A DNA stretch of 37,663 nt, taken from the NCBI GenBank assembly GCA_003167495.1, contig PMSX01000113.1:12898-50560 (forward strand), read 5' to 3'. The translations under genes were made by a program, and so were the position numbers. Positions 1 to 7,407 of this stretch are shown here, piece by piece; within the stretch, counting starts at the first letter, position 1; each line of letters begins with the position of its first letter. Under the pieces are notes generated by a model. The model was not told where the DNA came from and made no database searches. It worked only from the letters and a program-made list of their open reading frames with translations. This DNA comes from Bryobacterales bacterium. GTDB taxonomy: Bacteria; Acidobacteriota; Terriglobia; Bryobacterales; Bryobacteraceae.

Positions 1-75
1 CCGGATGTCCACCAAGTTCTGGCCGTGCGTAGACGAAATCAGCCACAGTAGACTTGCCAACTGGTATTTCTTCAC
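1..75 (-). CDS. N-terminus of an exported protein, truncated by the window edge
   Basis: A GTG at 75-73 opens a frame that runs off the left edge (25 codons seen). The peptide begins with two lysines, a hydrophobic stretch LASLLWLIS and a small-residue end (STHGQ), which reads as a Sec signal peptide with cleavage near residue 20. An AAAGGA-like ribosome binding site lies about 8 nt upstream (86-90), and an in-frame TAG further upstream supports this start. It is divergent from the glycosyltransferase genes, so a role in polysaccharide export or assembly is possible, but the visible part does not identify a family. It is too short for the usual ORF cut-off and could be a chance frame, although signal peptide, RBS and upstream stop agree. 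Confidence 0.5.
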   Translation of the reverse strand, partial: MKKYQLASLLWLISSTHGQNLVDIR

Positions 76-337
76 AAAATTGAAATCCTTTTGAAAAACT
101 CGCGCGCTGTCCCCAAGCTGTCGGGACTAAACATCGCTTTCTGAGGACAGTCTCGCTTTGCGTGAGTTCCGGCACTCGCACATTTTTCACGTAAGCCTAT
201 GATTTAAAATGAAATATAGTTTCCACAAAAGCTGTGAATGGCCGTTGGCCCCTCCTCAACTGTTCAAAAGAAGGTGCTCCTGGCTGCTTGTTTTTATGGG
301 AAATGTCGGGGACTAAACGACAAAGCTTAAAAGGCCG
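76..337. other. Intergenic region with divergent leaders, no gene seen
   Basis: About 260 bases without a convincing gene separate the left-edge exported protein (leftward) from the glycosyltransferase operon (rightward). It is more AT-rich than its surroundings around 180-240. It must hold the promoters for both directions, but I could not pick a convincing -35/-10 pair. The one structured element is a near-identical sequence present twice (120-132 and 305-318), listed separately. Confidence 0.6.
120..318 (+). repeat. Two direct copies of GTCGGG(G)ACTAAAC
   Basis: GTCGGGACTAAAC at 120-132 recurs as GTCGGGGACTAAAC at 305-318. The copies differ by one inserted G and lie about 185 bp apart on the same strand. 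Both lie in the intergenic region between divergent polysaccharide-region genes. They could be regulator binding sites or debris of a duplication. The flanks are not obviously alike beyond the motif, so a short binding site is the simpler reading. Confidence 0.4.
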
Positions 338-511
338 ATGGAAGGAACAAAGGGACACATTCCAATCGCTCTTCCGCGTTCTTTATCGATTTTCGGGGAT
401 GTAATCAAAATAAGGGGAGCGGTTAGGGAAATGGATACCTCAGGATACGAAAGAGTCTATTGGAAACTCGAAAAAACGAGGAAGATGACGGCCCAGCCCA
501 ACGAGCAATGA
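338..511 (+). CDS. Possible 57-residue small protein coupled to the glycosyltransferase
   Basis: An ATG at 338 opens a 57-codon frame ending in TGA at 509-511. That stop overlaps the ATG (508) of the next gene in an ATGA arrangement typical of translational coupling. An in-frame TAA at 314-316 closes the frame upstream. AAGG lies only 3 nt before 338; a second in-frame ATG at 431 has GGGGAG 11 nt upstream and would give a 26-residue peptide. The product is basic and polar with no membrane segment or recognised motif (it contains GYERVYWKLEKTRK). Either a genuine small protein or leader peptide, or a chance frame. Confidence 0.35.
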   Translation: MEGTKGHIPIALPRSLSIFGDVIKIRGAVREMDTSGYERVYWKLEKTRKMTAQPNEQ

Positions 512-1719
512 AAATTCTTTGGGTCAATCCTCATTTCCTGCATCCTACGACAAAGGGAGGGCAGATCCGAACTTTGGAGATGCTGCGGCACTTGAACCAC
601 TGGCACGAGATACATTATGTTGCCTTGGAAAATCCAGCCGAGCCGGAAGGCGTAGCCAGAAGTTCAGAGTATTGCAGGAAGGCTTATCCCATACCGCACA
701 CTCTGCCCGCGCGTGGTTCAGCGCTCTTCGTTTTGCAGGCGGCAGGAAATCTGGTTGATCCGTTGCCCTTGGCCATCACCCGATATCGATCGGCGCGGAT
801 GAAAAATGAAGTAGCGAGATTACTGGCGACGGGGAACTTTGACCGCTTGGTTTGCGATTTCTTGTTCCCTGCGCCGAATATTCCAACGCTCAGCGAAGCG
901 CTGCTGTTTCAGCACAATGTGGAGACGACAATCTGGGATCGCCATCTGGAAAACGCCCACAGCGGACCGGCCAAAGCCTTTTTTCGAATTCAGCGCAATC
1001 GCATGGCCCGCTATGAAGGCCAAGCGTGCCGTCAATCCGCACATGTGGTTGCCGTGTCAAGCCAGGATGCGCAGCGCTTCCGCATGCTATTTCAAACACA
1101 GCGAGTTTCCGAAGTGCCGACAGGGGTGGATGTGCCTTCGTTCACACCGCCGAAGGACCGGAAAACTGAGCGTAAGGCCGATCTTGTCTTTGTAGGCTCG
1201 ATGGATTGGTTGCCAAATATTGACGGCTGTAATTACTTTGTACGCGACATTCTGCCGCTGATCCGGCGAAAGCGGCCGGATTGCACAGTCGGCATTGTCG
1301 GCCGATCTCCGGGCAGCGGAATTCTGGAGATGGCACGTACGGATTCGAAGATTTTCGTGTCAGGCACGGTAGCGGATATCCGACCGTATTTCTGGGACAG
1401 TTTGGTCTCGATTGTTCCGCTCCGCATTGGCGGAGGCACACGGCTGAAGATCTTTGAAGCAATGGCTGCACAAGCGCCGATTGTATCGACCACGATTGGG
1501 GCAGAGGGGCTTCCCGTCGTGCACGGACGGAACTTATACCTTGCCGACACACCGGAGGCGTTTGCGCAACACTGCCTGGAATTGCTCGACTCAGAAGCCG
1601 CGCGCAAACAGATGGCGCTCGATGCTTTTGAAATGGTTTCTTCGCAGTTTTCCTGGGAGCATGCGGCGCGTGTCTTTGAGGCAACTCTAGAAAAAGAGGT
1701 ACCCAAACCGGGCTTATGA
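508..1719 (+). CDS. Glycosyltransferase, GT4-like (GT-B fold)
   Basis: Cytoplasmic glycosyltransferase that would add a sugar from a nucleotide-sugar donor to a lipid-linked or surface glycan. The N-terminus KILWVNPHFLHPTTKGGQIR is the first Rossmann strand and glycine-rich acceptor loop of GT-B enzymes. The middle has the SSQDAQRF and VPTGVDV segments typical of GT4. The C-terminal donor site shows GGGTRLKIFEAMAAQAPIVS, the E-x7-E region. At 403 residues it is of normal GT4 length. I chose the ATG at 508 over an in-frame TTG at 460, because homology-like sequence begins exactly there and the upstream ORF stops in ATGA overlap with it. Its stop overlaps the next start (ATGA at 1716-1719), so the two glycosyltransferases are probably translated together. 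The specific sugar cannot be told. Confidence 0.85.
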   Translation: MKILWVNPHFLHPTTKGGQIRTLEMLRHLNHWHEIHYVALENPAEPEGVARSSEYCRKAYPIPHTLPARGSALFVLQAAGNLVDPLPLAITRYRSARMKNEVARLLATGNFDRLVCDFLFPAPNIPTLSEALLFQHNVETTIWDRHLENAHSGPAKAFFRIQRNRMARYEGQACRQSAHVVAVSSQDAQRFRMLFQTQRVSEVPTGVDVPSFTPPKDRKTERKADLVFVGSMDWLPNIDGCNYFVRDILPLIRRKRPDCTVGIVGRSPGSGILEMARTDSKIFVSGTVADIRPYFWDSLVSIVPLRIGGGTRLKIFEAMAAQAPIVSTTIGAEGLPVVHGRNLYLADTPEAFAQHCLELLDSEAARKQMALDAFEMVSSQFSWEHAARVFEATLEKEVPKPGL

Positions 1720-2864
1720 ACTGGCCTACCGTGCTTTTCGTGTTCAGTTGCGCTCTTCTGCTGTATGTCATCGCAGGATATCCGCTACTGCTGATGATTC
1801 TGGCGAGGTTTTTCCCTAAACCGATCAAGAAAGCCGACTTTCTGCCGTCGGTGGCCGTGGTGATTCCCGTTAGAAATGGGGCGCCGTACATTCGCCGCAA
1901 ACTCGACTCCGTTTTACAGTTGGATTATCCGAAGGAATTGCTGGAAGTGCTGGTGATTTCCGATGGCAGCACTGACGAGACCGATGAACTGGTACGCGAA
2001 TACGCTGCATGGGGGGTTAGACTTCTGCAGCTGCCGTACGGAGGAAAGCCAGCGGCGCTGAATGCGGGTGTGCCCACAACTCGAAATTCAATTGTCCTGC
2101 TGACTGACATCCGGCAGGTCTTGGAGCCGCACAGCCTGCGTAAGATGATGAGCTGTTTCGCCGATCCCGCAGTTGGGGTAGTGAGCGGCAAATTGATCAT
2201 CCGGCAAGGCGACAGCCTGGAAGAGAGCAATATCGGAGTTTATTGGAAATTTGAAAGCTGGATCAGAAGTCGACTCAGCGATCTGGATTCCATGATGGGA
2301 GCGACGGGACCTTTTTATGCCATTCGCCGCGAGTTGATGGTCCGCATGCCACCTGAAACTTTGCTGGATGATTTGTATGTTCCGCTGGCCGCATTCTTCC
2401 GGGGATATCGACTGGTAGTGGAGTCTTCGGCTAAGGCGTACGATGATCCAACATCGCTTACGACAGAGTTCCGCCGAAAGGTAAGGACGCTGGCGGGGAA
2501 TTATCAAATTATGCAGCAATATCCCGGCTTACTGACTTCGCGCAATCGGATGTGGATCCACTATGTATCTTACAAACTGGGCCGACTTTTGTTGCCTTTC
2601 GCGCTCATCTTGATCGCGGTAACTGGTTTCTGGCTACCTCACCGCTGGATGGTGATTACCGTTGTTGCGGTCCAAGTGGCAGTATACGGATTGGCGGTCC
2701 TTGATGATTGGCTTGCCGAAAAATCCATTCTGAAGCGGGTATCATCGATCTCGCATACCTTCGCCGTCATGATGTTGGCGGCATTGTGCGCGCTTTCGGT
2801 TTTCTTTGTGCCACCGCAGAAGTTATGGACACCGACGAAAACGCGGCCCACGGGGGCAAATTAG
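1716..2864 (+). CDS. Membrane glycosyltransferase, GT2 family
   Basis: A 382-residue processive-type GT2 enzyme. One N-terminal membrane segment (about residues 5-28) precedes a GT-A domain. The domain has VVIPVRNG at the start, DGSTDETDEL in the donor site, LLTDIRQ in place of the usual DxD strand, and LLDDLYVPLA as the acidic catalytic segment. RRKVRTLAGNYQI follows, in the place of the acceptor-side motif, and then at least two or three C-terminal membrane segments (about 285-360). This layout is common in enzymes that extend exopolysaccharide at the inner membrane. It overlaps the preceding GT4 gene by 4 nt. Donor and linkage are not determinable from sequence alone. Confidence 0.85.
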   Translation: MNWPTVLFVFSCALLLYVIAGYPLLLMILARFFPKPIKKADFLPSVAVVIPVRNGAPYIRRKLDSVLQLDYPKELLEVLVISDGSTDETDELVREYAAWGVRLLQLPYGGKPAALNAGVPTTRNSIVLLTDIRQVLEPHSLRKMMSCFADPAVGVVSGKLIIRQGDSLEESNIGVYWKFESWIRSRLSDLDSMMGATGPFYAIRRELMVRMPPETLLDDLYVPLAAFFRGYRLVVESSAKAYDDPTSLTTEFRRKVRTLAGNYQIMQQYPGLLTSRNRMWIHYVSYKLGRLLLPFALILIAVTGFWLPHRWMVITVVAVQVAVYGLAVLDDWLAEKSILKRVSSISHTFAVMMLAALCALSVFFVPPQKLWTPTKTRPTGAN

Positions 2865-2942
2865 AAAGCGAAGGCCGCTCGAGGTTTGTTGGCGGTTCTT
2901 GCAATTTTATGCGGCAGATGCTTGCCGGATGTAGCATGAAGT

Positions 2943-3524
2943 ATGTCTTCTGAGACCAGCAGCGCGCTGCCGCCCGACGTGTTCGCGGGTGAGTACAGAT
3001 CTAAGCTTTTGCGGACTCTGGACACGCTGGATCTGAAGGGAATCGGCCGAGCCATCGAAATTTTGTGGGAAGCGCGCGATCAACAGCGTCACATATTTGT
3101 CTGTGGCAATGGCGGCAGCGCCTCCACAGCATCCCACTTCGTCTGCGATATGGTCAAAGGGGCCAGCCAACGCGGCTCACGGTTCCGCATCATGGCGCTT
3201 ACGGATTCTCTACCGACGATCACGGCGTATGCGAACGACGTCAGCTACGATTGTGTATTCGTCGAGCAATTGAAGAACTTTGCCCAGAAGGGCGATGTCG
3301 TGATGGCCCTCAGCGGCTCAGGCAATTCGGCGAACGTTGTGCGAGCGCTAGAATACGCCAACTCCATCGGCTGCCAAACGATCGCGCTGACAGGCCGCGA
3401 TGGAGGTAAACTCGGTCCGCTGGCAAGCTTACAGATTCGCGTCGCTGAACCGCACATGGGCAGAATTGAGGATGGCCATCTGATTGCCTGCCACATGCTC
3501 TGTTACTACTTCATGGAAGTATAG
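2943..3524 (+). CDS. SIS-domain sugar-phosphate isomerase, GmhA-like
   Basis: A 193-residue SIS protein close in length and layout to phosphoheptose isomerase, which converts sedoheptulose 7-phosphate to D-glycero-D-manno-heptose 7-phosphate. The segment FVCGNGGSASTASHFVCDM is the first phosphosugar-binding loop, and ALSGSGNSANVVRALEYA is the second, serine-rich loop. The C-terminal histidine segment DGHLIACHMLCYYF matches the end of GmhA proteins. It lies 78 bp after the GT2 gene in the same direction, so it may share the transcript. No heptose kinase or adenylyltransferase lies in the window, so the product might be another ketose-phosphate isomerase. It is convergent with rfbH. Confidence 0.75.
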   Translation: MSSETSSALPPDVFAGEYRSKLLRTLDTLDLKGIGRAIEILWEARDQQRHIFVCGNGGSASTASHFVCDMVKGASQRGSRFRIMALTDSLPTITAYANDVSYDCVFVEQLKNFAQKGDVVMALSGSGNSANVVRALEYANSIGCQTIALTGRDGGKLGPLASLQIRVAEPHMGRIEDGHLIACHMLCYYFMEV

Positions 3525-3555
3525 TGCCGCGTTTCAGCAGGCACCGTGGAGTGTT

Positions 3556-4890
3556 TTAGGCCCACAATGTCGTCCAATCTCCAATGGGCATGCGATGCAA
3601 AGCGTCTACCAGATACGCGATCATTTCTGCTGTGAGTCCTGGATAAACTCCCACCCAGAAAACCTGATTCATTATGAAATCGGTATTCGCGAGAGATCCG
3701 ACGACGCGATGCTTCACATCCCGGTAGGCAGGTTGCCGCAGAAGATTGCCGCCAAAGAGAAGCCGGGTTGCAATTTTTCGGTTCTCCAGAAATGCGACCA
3801 CGCGATTTCGGCTGAATGGCGCTTCGCGCCGCACGGCCAAAGGAAATCCGAACCAACTCGGTTCGCTCTTGGGCGTTGCTTCGGGCAGGATGAATAGATT
3901 CTCCAAGTCCTTTAGACCGGCGCGCAGTAATTGAAAATTGGCGCGGCGTTTTGCTATAAACTCCGGGAGTTTCTTGATTTGGGAAACGCCGATGGCGGCC
4001 TGCATGTCCGTCATCTTCAGGTTGTAACCAAGATGAGAATAGGTGTATTTGTGGTCGTAGCCACGAGGCAATCCGCCCAACTGCCAGTCGAATCGTTTGC
4101 CGCAGGTATTCTCTTTACCGGGATCACACCAGCAATCGCGTCCCCAATCGCGTAGCGATTCGACAATGGTTTTGAGAAGTGGCTTCTCCGTAAGTACGCA
4201 GCCGCCCTCGCCGGTGGTGATTTGATGCGCCGGGTAGAAGCTCAGAGTGGCAAGATCTCCAAACGTTCCGACCTTCTTGCCGTCGAAAGTCGCGCCGAAC
4301 GCATCGCAGCAGTCTTCGATCAGCCACAGATCATGTTTGCGGACAAATTCGACGACGGCGGCCACATCAAAGGGATTCCCCAGTGTGTGCGCGACCACCA
4401 CGGCGCGGGTGCGGTCAGATTTCGCGGTTTCAAGCATTTCGACGTCGATGTTGTACGTCGGCAGGGAGACGTCTACGAAAACCGGGACCAAGCCGTTCTG
4501 AACAATTGGATTCACCGTGGTTGGGAACGCGGCGGCGACCGTGATCACTTCATCGCCGGCCACCAATCTGCGGCTACCAAGTTTAGGCGAGGTAAGCGCA
4601 GAGACGGCGAGCAAATTCGCCGATGAACCGGAATTGACTAACGTTGCGCCGCGGACGCCAAACGATTCCGCTAAGCGAAGTTCGAACTCTTCGGCGAAAC
4701 GCCCCGTCGTGAGCCAGAAGTCCAAGGATGAATCGACGAGAGATTGTATGTCTTCGGCGCCGAAGACACGGCCCGCAACCGGCACGGCGCTTTCTCCGGG
4801 AACGAACGCTTTGGAAGCGTGGACAAGCTGGTGATACTCAGCCACGAGATCGAGAATGCGCTTCCGCAAAATCCCCGCCTGCGATGTCAT
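3556..4890 (-). CDS. rfbH: CDP-4-dehydro-6-deoxyglucose 3-dehydrase (E1)
   Basis: PMP/PLP- and [2Fe-2S]-dependent dehydrase that removes the C3 hydroxyl of CDP-4-keto-6-deoxyglucose on the way to 3,6-dideoxyhexoses. It belongs to the DegT/DnrJ/EryC1 fold, but has histidine (H222, in [14 protein letters not shown]) where aminotransferases have the PLP lysine, the hallmark of E1. The four iron-sulfur cysteines have the spacing known for E1, C-x57-C-x-C-x7-C (C195, C253, C255, C263 counted from this start). I chose the ATG at 4890 because GGAAGGA lies about 6 nt upstream; an in-frame TTG at 4905 has no such support. It overlaps the end of rfbG by 53 nt, so the two are coupled. The E3 reductase partner (RfbI/AscD type) is not in the window. 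Confidence 0.93.
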   Translation of the reverse strand: MTSQAGILRKRILDLVAEYHQLVHASKAFVPGESAVPVAGRVFGAEDIQSLVDSSLDFWLTTGRFAEEFELRLAESFGVRGATLVNSGSSANLLAVSALTSPKLGSRRLVAGDEVITVAAAFPTTVNPIVQNGLVPVFVDVSLPTYNIDVEMLETAKSDRTRAVVVAHTLGNPFDVAAVVEFVRKHDLWLIEDCCDAFGATFDGKKVGTFGDLATLSFYPAHQITTGEGGCVLTEKPLLKTIVESLRDWGRDCWCDPGKENTCGKRFDWQLGGLPRGYDHKYTYSHLGYNLKMTDMQAAIGVSQIKKLPEFIAKRRANFQLLRAGLKDLENLFILPEATPKSEPSWFGFPLAVRREAPFSRNRVVAFLENRKIATRLLFGGNLLRQPAYRDVKHRVVGSLANTDFIMNQVFWVGVYPGLTAEMIAYLVDALHRMPIGDWTTLWA

Positions 4891-5896
4891 CGTCCATCCT
4901 TCCAAAAAACTGGCGGTACCAGTGGATCGTCTCGGTCAACCCTTCCTCAAGAGTAAAAAGTGGCCGCCAGCCTAACTCTTGTCGAGCGCGCTCAGCATTG
5001 AGATACTGACATTCAATTTCATTAGACGCTTCATTTCTTATGTCGGGAAGAAGGCCCGAATTCATTTTCTCCAGGATTAATGAAACCAAATCCGACACTG
5101 TGACAGCAATCTCGTTGGATAGATTGTAAGCTTTTCCAAATAACATCTTATTACTATCATCCAGCAAACGCTCGGCAATGAGCATGTAAGCCGCAGCGCC
5201 ATCTTCGACATAGAAGTAATCGCGGACGAATTTTCCGTTAGAGCGGATCAAGGGCCGTTGGCCGCGGAGAACAGACCGGACAGTTCCCGGTACGATACGG
5301 TTCCAGTGCAAGTCGCCGCCTCCATAAAAATTGCCGCAACGAGTAATGACGACAGGCAACTCGTAAGTGGCGCCGTAAGCCTGCGCGATGAGATCAGCAC
5401 AAGACTTACTCACATCGTACGGATGCCGTCCTGTGAGGGGCGATTCTTCGGTGTAGGGCAACTTCTCGTGACTTCCGTAGGCCTTGTCGGACGAAGCAAC
5501 AACCACCGCCTTCACCAAAGGAGATCTGCGGCAGGCTTCTAAAACGTTCCATGTTCCGGCAATATTACTTTCGAACGTTGAAATGGGATTGCGGTTGGCA
5601 ACGCCGACAACTGCTTGCGCAGCGAGATGAAAAACGGTAGTGATCTCGTATTCACCGAGCGTCCGCTCAATTTTGTCGCGATCGCTGATGTCGCCGCGTA
5701 CGACTTTGGCACGTTCGAGCGCACCGCTGAGGACAGCCTGGCTTTGCGGCACCCAGTCGCGGACCAGACAAACGACGTCAGCTCCAACGGCGAGTAGACG
5801 CTTGGTAAGCCAGCCGCCGACGAGTCCGGTAGCGCCAGTGACGAGCACGGGCCGGTCGCGCCAGACATTGCTTGCGACGTTTTGGCTCGTTACCAT
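4838..5896 (-). CDS. rfbG: CDP-glucose 4,6-dehydratase
   Basis: Extended short-chain dehydrogenase that converts CDP-glucose to CDP-4-keto-6-deoxyglucose, the substrate of the adjacent RfbH. The NAD-binding loop [12 protein letters not shown] is at residues 19-30. The catalytic serine region [17 protein letters not shown] begins near 135, and the Y160-x3-K164 pair is in [12 protein letters not shown]. At 352 residues it matches the family. I chose the ATG at 5896; an in-frame TTG at 5962 would extend the protein into sequence that, in another frame, is clearly the start of RfbF. The assignment to CDP-glucose, as against other nucleotide sugars, rests on pairing with rfbH and the rfbF remnant. 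Confidence 0.88.
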   Translation of the reverse strand: MVTSQNVASNVWRDRPVLVTGATGLVGGWLTKRLLAVGADVVCLVRDWVPQSQAVLSGALERAKVVRGDISDRDKIERTLGEYEITTVFHLAAQAVVGVANRNPISTFESNIAGTWNVLEACRRSPLVKAVVVASSDKAYGSHEKLPYTEESPLTGRHPYDVSKSCADLIAQAYGATYELPVVITRCGNFYGGGDLHWNRIVPGTVRSVLRGQRPLIRSNGKFVRDYFYVEDGAAAYMLIAERLLDDSNKMLFGKAYNLSNEIAVTVSDLVSLILEKMNSGLLPDIRNEASNEIECQYLNAERARQELGWRPLFTLEEGLTETIHWYRQFFGRMDDDIAGGDFAEAHSRSRG

Positions 5897-5982
5897 TTTC
5901 CCCACGCAGGCTTGGGCCGGAACTCCGTTTCTTCGCACAATCTGATGCCCAGACCACCGCAAAGAATCACAACCTTCATCAT
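5890..5982 (-). pseudogene. rfbF: Remnant of glucose-1-phosphate cytidylyltransferase (rfbF), internally deleted
   Basis: From ATG 5982 (or 5979) a 29-30 codon frame reads [17 protein letters not shown] followed by TEFRPKP. This is the nucleotide-binding signature that opens RfbF, the CTP:glucose-1-phosphate cytidylyltransferase, normally about 255 residues. It then passes straight into AWGKW and a TAA at 5892-5890. RfbF proteins as I remember them end in a short APWK-x-W tail, so the remnant looks like the two ends joined by an in-frame deletion of some 225 codons. The usual GTRL is changed to GIRL and the next conserved arginine to cysteine. The stop overlaps the rfbG start by a few bases, the normal rfbF-rfbG junction. 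The remnant cannot be an active enzyme. Confidence 0.75.
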
Positions 5983-5988
5983 CCGTGA

Positions 5989-5994
5989 ATTATA
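5989..5994 (-). promoter_or_regulatory. Consensus -10 box TATAAT before the rfbF remnant
   Basis: A perfect TATAAT lies 6 nt before the first ATG of the remnant. If used as a -10 box, transcription would start at or within a base or two of that ATG, giving a leaderless message. No good -35 hexamer is seen at 16-18 bp. There is no ribosome binding site before the ATG, which fits leaderless use but does not prove it. Confidence 0.4.
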
Positions 5995-6009
5995 CCGTCA
6001 CAACACGCT

Positions 6010-6025
6010 TATCGTGAGCGCGATA
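6010..6025. promoter_or_regulatory. Inverted repeat TATCG-N6-CGATA between divergent operons
   Basis: TATCG and CGATA form a perfect 5 bp inverted repeat around TGAGCG in the 76 bp gap between the leftward rfb genes and the rightward sugar oxidation operon. It could be an operator for either direction. It is short, so chance is a fair alternative. Confidence 0.25.
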
Positions 6026-6058
6026 GTATGTGGAGGGTCGAACTTGATTTCAAATTAA

Positions 6059-6829
6059 ATGTCAAACCTCATGCAAGCCCAAAATCTGTCGGGCAAGACT
6101 GCCCTAATCACAGGCGCCAGTAAAGGCCTAGGCAAGGCCATGGCGCAGGCATTATCGGCGGCCGGGGCCACGACCGCACTCGTTTCGCGCGACGCGGCAA
6201 AACTTTCAGACGTTCACGCCGAGATCTGCGGCGCCGGCGGAAAGGCCGAGGTTTTCGTCGCCGACGTAAGCAGTGAGGCGCAAGTGGATCAACTTGAGAA
6301 GGAAGTATCCGCGCGCCTCGGCAAGGTTCAGATTCTGATCAATAACGCCGGCATCAATGTGCGGAGGAATCTAATCGATTTTACGCTCGAAGAATGGCAG
6401 AGCGTGATCAACACTAATCTGACGAGCGTGTTTCTGATGTCGCGGCGGTTCGTGCCGCACATGCGCGGCACGGGTTATGGCCGCATTCTTTGCATGACGT
6501 CGATTATGAGCCACGTTTCGCTCCCGCAGCGGAGTGCGTATTCGGCCAGCAAGGCGGCGGTTCTGGGACTCATTCGGGCTCTGGCGCTGGAACTTGCCGC
6601 CGAGGGCATTACAGTGAATGGCATTAGCCCCGGGCCGTTCGCAACAGAAATGAATATGGCTATTGTGAACAATCCGGAGTTGAACACGCAATTTGTGGCG
6701 AACATTCCGGTTGGCCGTTGGGGCAAGGTAGAAGACATCGGCAGCTTGGCGGGGTTTCTGTGCTCCGATGCCGCAGCTTTCATCACGGGTACCGACATTT
6801 TGATTGACGGAGGCTGGACGGCTCGATGA
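6059..6829 (+). CDS. SDR family oxidoreductase
   Basis: Classical short-chain dehydrogenase/reductase of 256 residues, normal length. It has the TGASKGLG cofactor loop (18-25), NNAG (95-98), catalytic S148 and the Y161-x3-K165 pair in YSASKAA. The C-terminal segment ITGTDILIDGGWTAR is typical of gluconate 5-dehydrogenase, 3-oxoacyl-ACP reductase and related sugar dehydrogenases. Being the first gene of an operon with a GMC flavoprotein, a sugar transporter and a TIM-barrel isomerase, it most likely acts on a keto-sugar or sugar acid with NAD(P)(H). A second in-frame ATG at residue 5 is an alternative start. Its stop overlaps the next start (ATGA, 6826-6829). Confidence 0.85.
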   Translation: MSNLMQAQNLSGKTALITGASKGLGKAMAQALSAAGATTALVSRDAAKLSDVHAEICGAGGKAEVFVADVSSEAQVDQLEKEVSARLGKVQILINNAGINVRRNLIDFTLEEWQSVINTNLTSVFLMSRRFVPHMRGTGYGRILCMTSIMSHVSLPQRSAYSASKAAVLGLIRALALELAAEGITVNGISPGPFATEMNMAIVNNPELNTQFVANIPVGRWGKVEDIGSLAGFLCSDAAAFITGTDILIDGGWTAR

Positions 6830-7404
6830 CGCGACGAGATGCGAATTGGTTGATCGCACGAGCGGCTGCTACCGCGGGCGCGGCGTCGTTTCTCGCTCCT
6901 TGGCTGGCAGCGAACGAGTCGCATCGTCACACTGTCGCGCCGCCTGATCCGCACGATTGGAATTCGTACCGGCCGAAGTTTTTTTCGGCGGAGGAGTTTC
7001 AGTGGCTTGATGCCTTCACGGCGATTCTGATTCCTACCGACGACACACCCGGCGCACGTGAAGCAAAGGTTGCCAGCTTTATCGATTTCGTGGTGAACGC
7101 GGCTGCCGAATTCGCCCCTGAAGTGCAGGGACATTGGCGCGATGCGATGAGTTGGCTACGCAGCGCCGGGTTCGGCACGCTCGCAGCAGAGCAGCAGCTC
7201 GCGCTGGTAACTGCCGCCGGCGCGCCGGAGTTTGATCATACGGCTACTCATCCGGGGTTCGCGGCCTACCAATTGATTAAAGAGCTGACCGTTCGCGCGT
7301 TTTACACTTCGCGCGTTGGTTTGGTGGATGTTCTGGAATATCAGGGCATCGCTTATTTGACTGCGTTTCCAGCTTGTACGCATCCGGAGCATCACAGCGT
7401 TTAA
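6826..7404 (+). CDS. Tat-exported gluconate 2-dehydrogenase subunit 3-like protein
   Basis: A 192-residue protein with a twin-arginine signal (TRRDANWL, then alanine-rich AAATAGAASFLAPWLA), consistent with export of a folded protein. The mature part contains FSAEEFQWLDAFTAILIPTD, the typical opening of the gluconate 2-dehydrogenase subunit 3 family, and a C-terminal block with YQIQ-like tyrosines (VLEYQGIAYL). In such enzymes the small subunit carries the Tat signal for the partner flavoprotein, which lacks its own. The next gene, 3 nt away, encodes a GMC flavoprotein without a signal peptide, so the two probably form an exported dehydrogenase. No cytochrome c subunit is encoded nearby. Confidence 0.8.
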   Translation: MTRRDANWLIARAAATAGAASFLAPWLAANESHRHTVAPPDPHDWNSYRPKFFSAEEFQWLDAFTAILIPTDDTPGAREAKVASFIDFVVNAAAEFAPEVQGHWRDAMSWLRSAGFGTLAAEQQLALVTAAGAPEFDHTATHPGFAAYQLIKELTVRAFYTSRVGLVDVLEYQGIAYLTAFPACTHPEHHSV

Positions 7405-7407
7405 CCC

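Noticed and set aside
1142..1900. Minus-strand open frame (252 codons) across the two glycosyltransferase genes
   Set aside because: It covers conserved motifs of two well-supported genes and its arginine/proline/serine-rich product resembles nothing.
5896..5962. N-terminal extension of RfbG from TTG 5962
   Set aside because: The extension is the rfbF remnant read in the wrong frame; the ATG at 5896 gives a normal-length RfbG.
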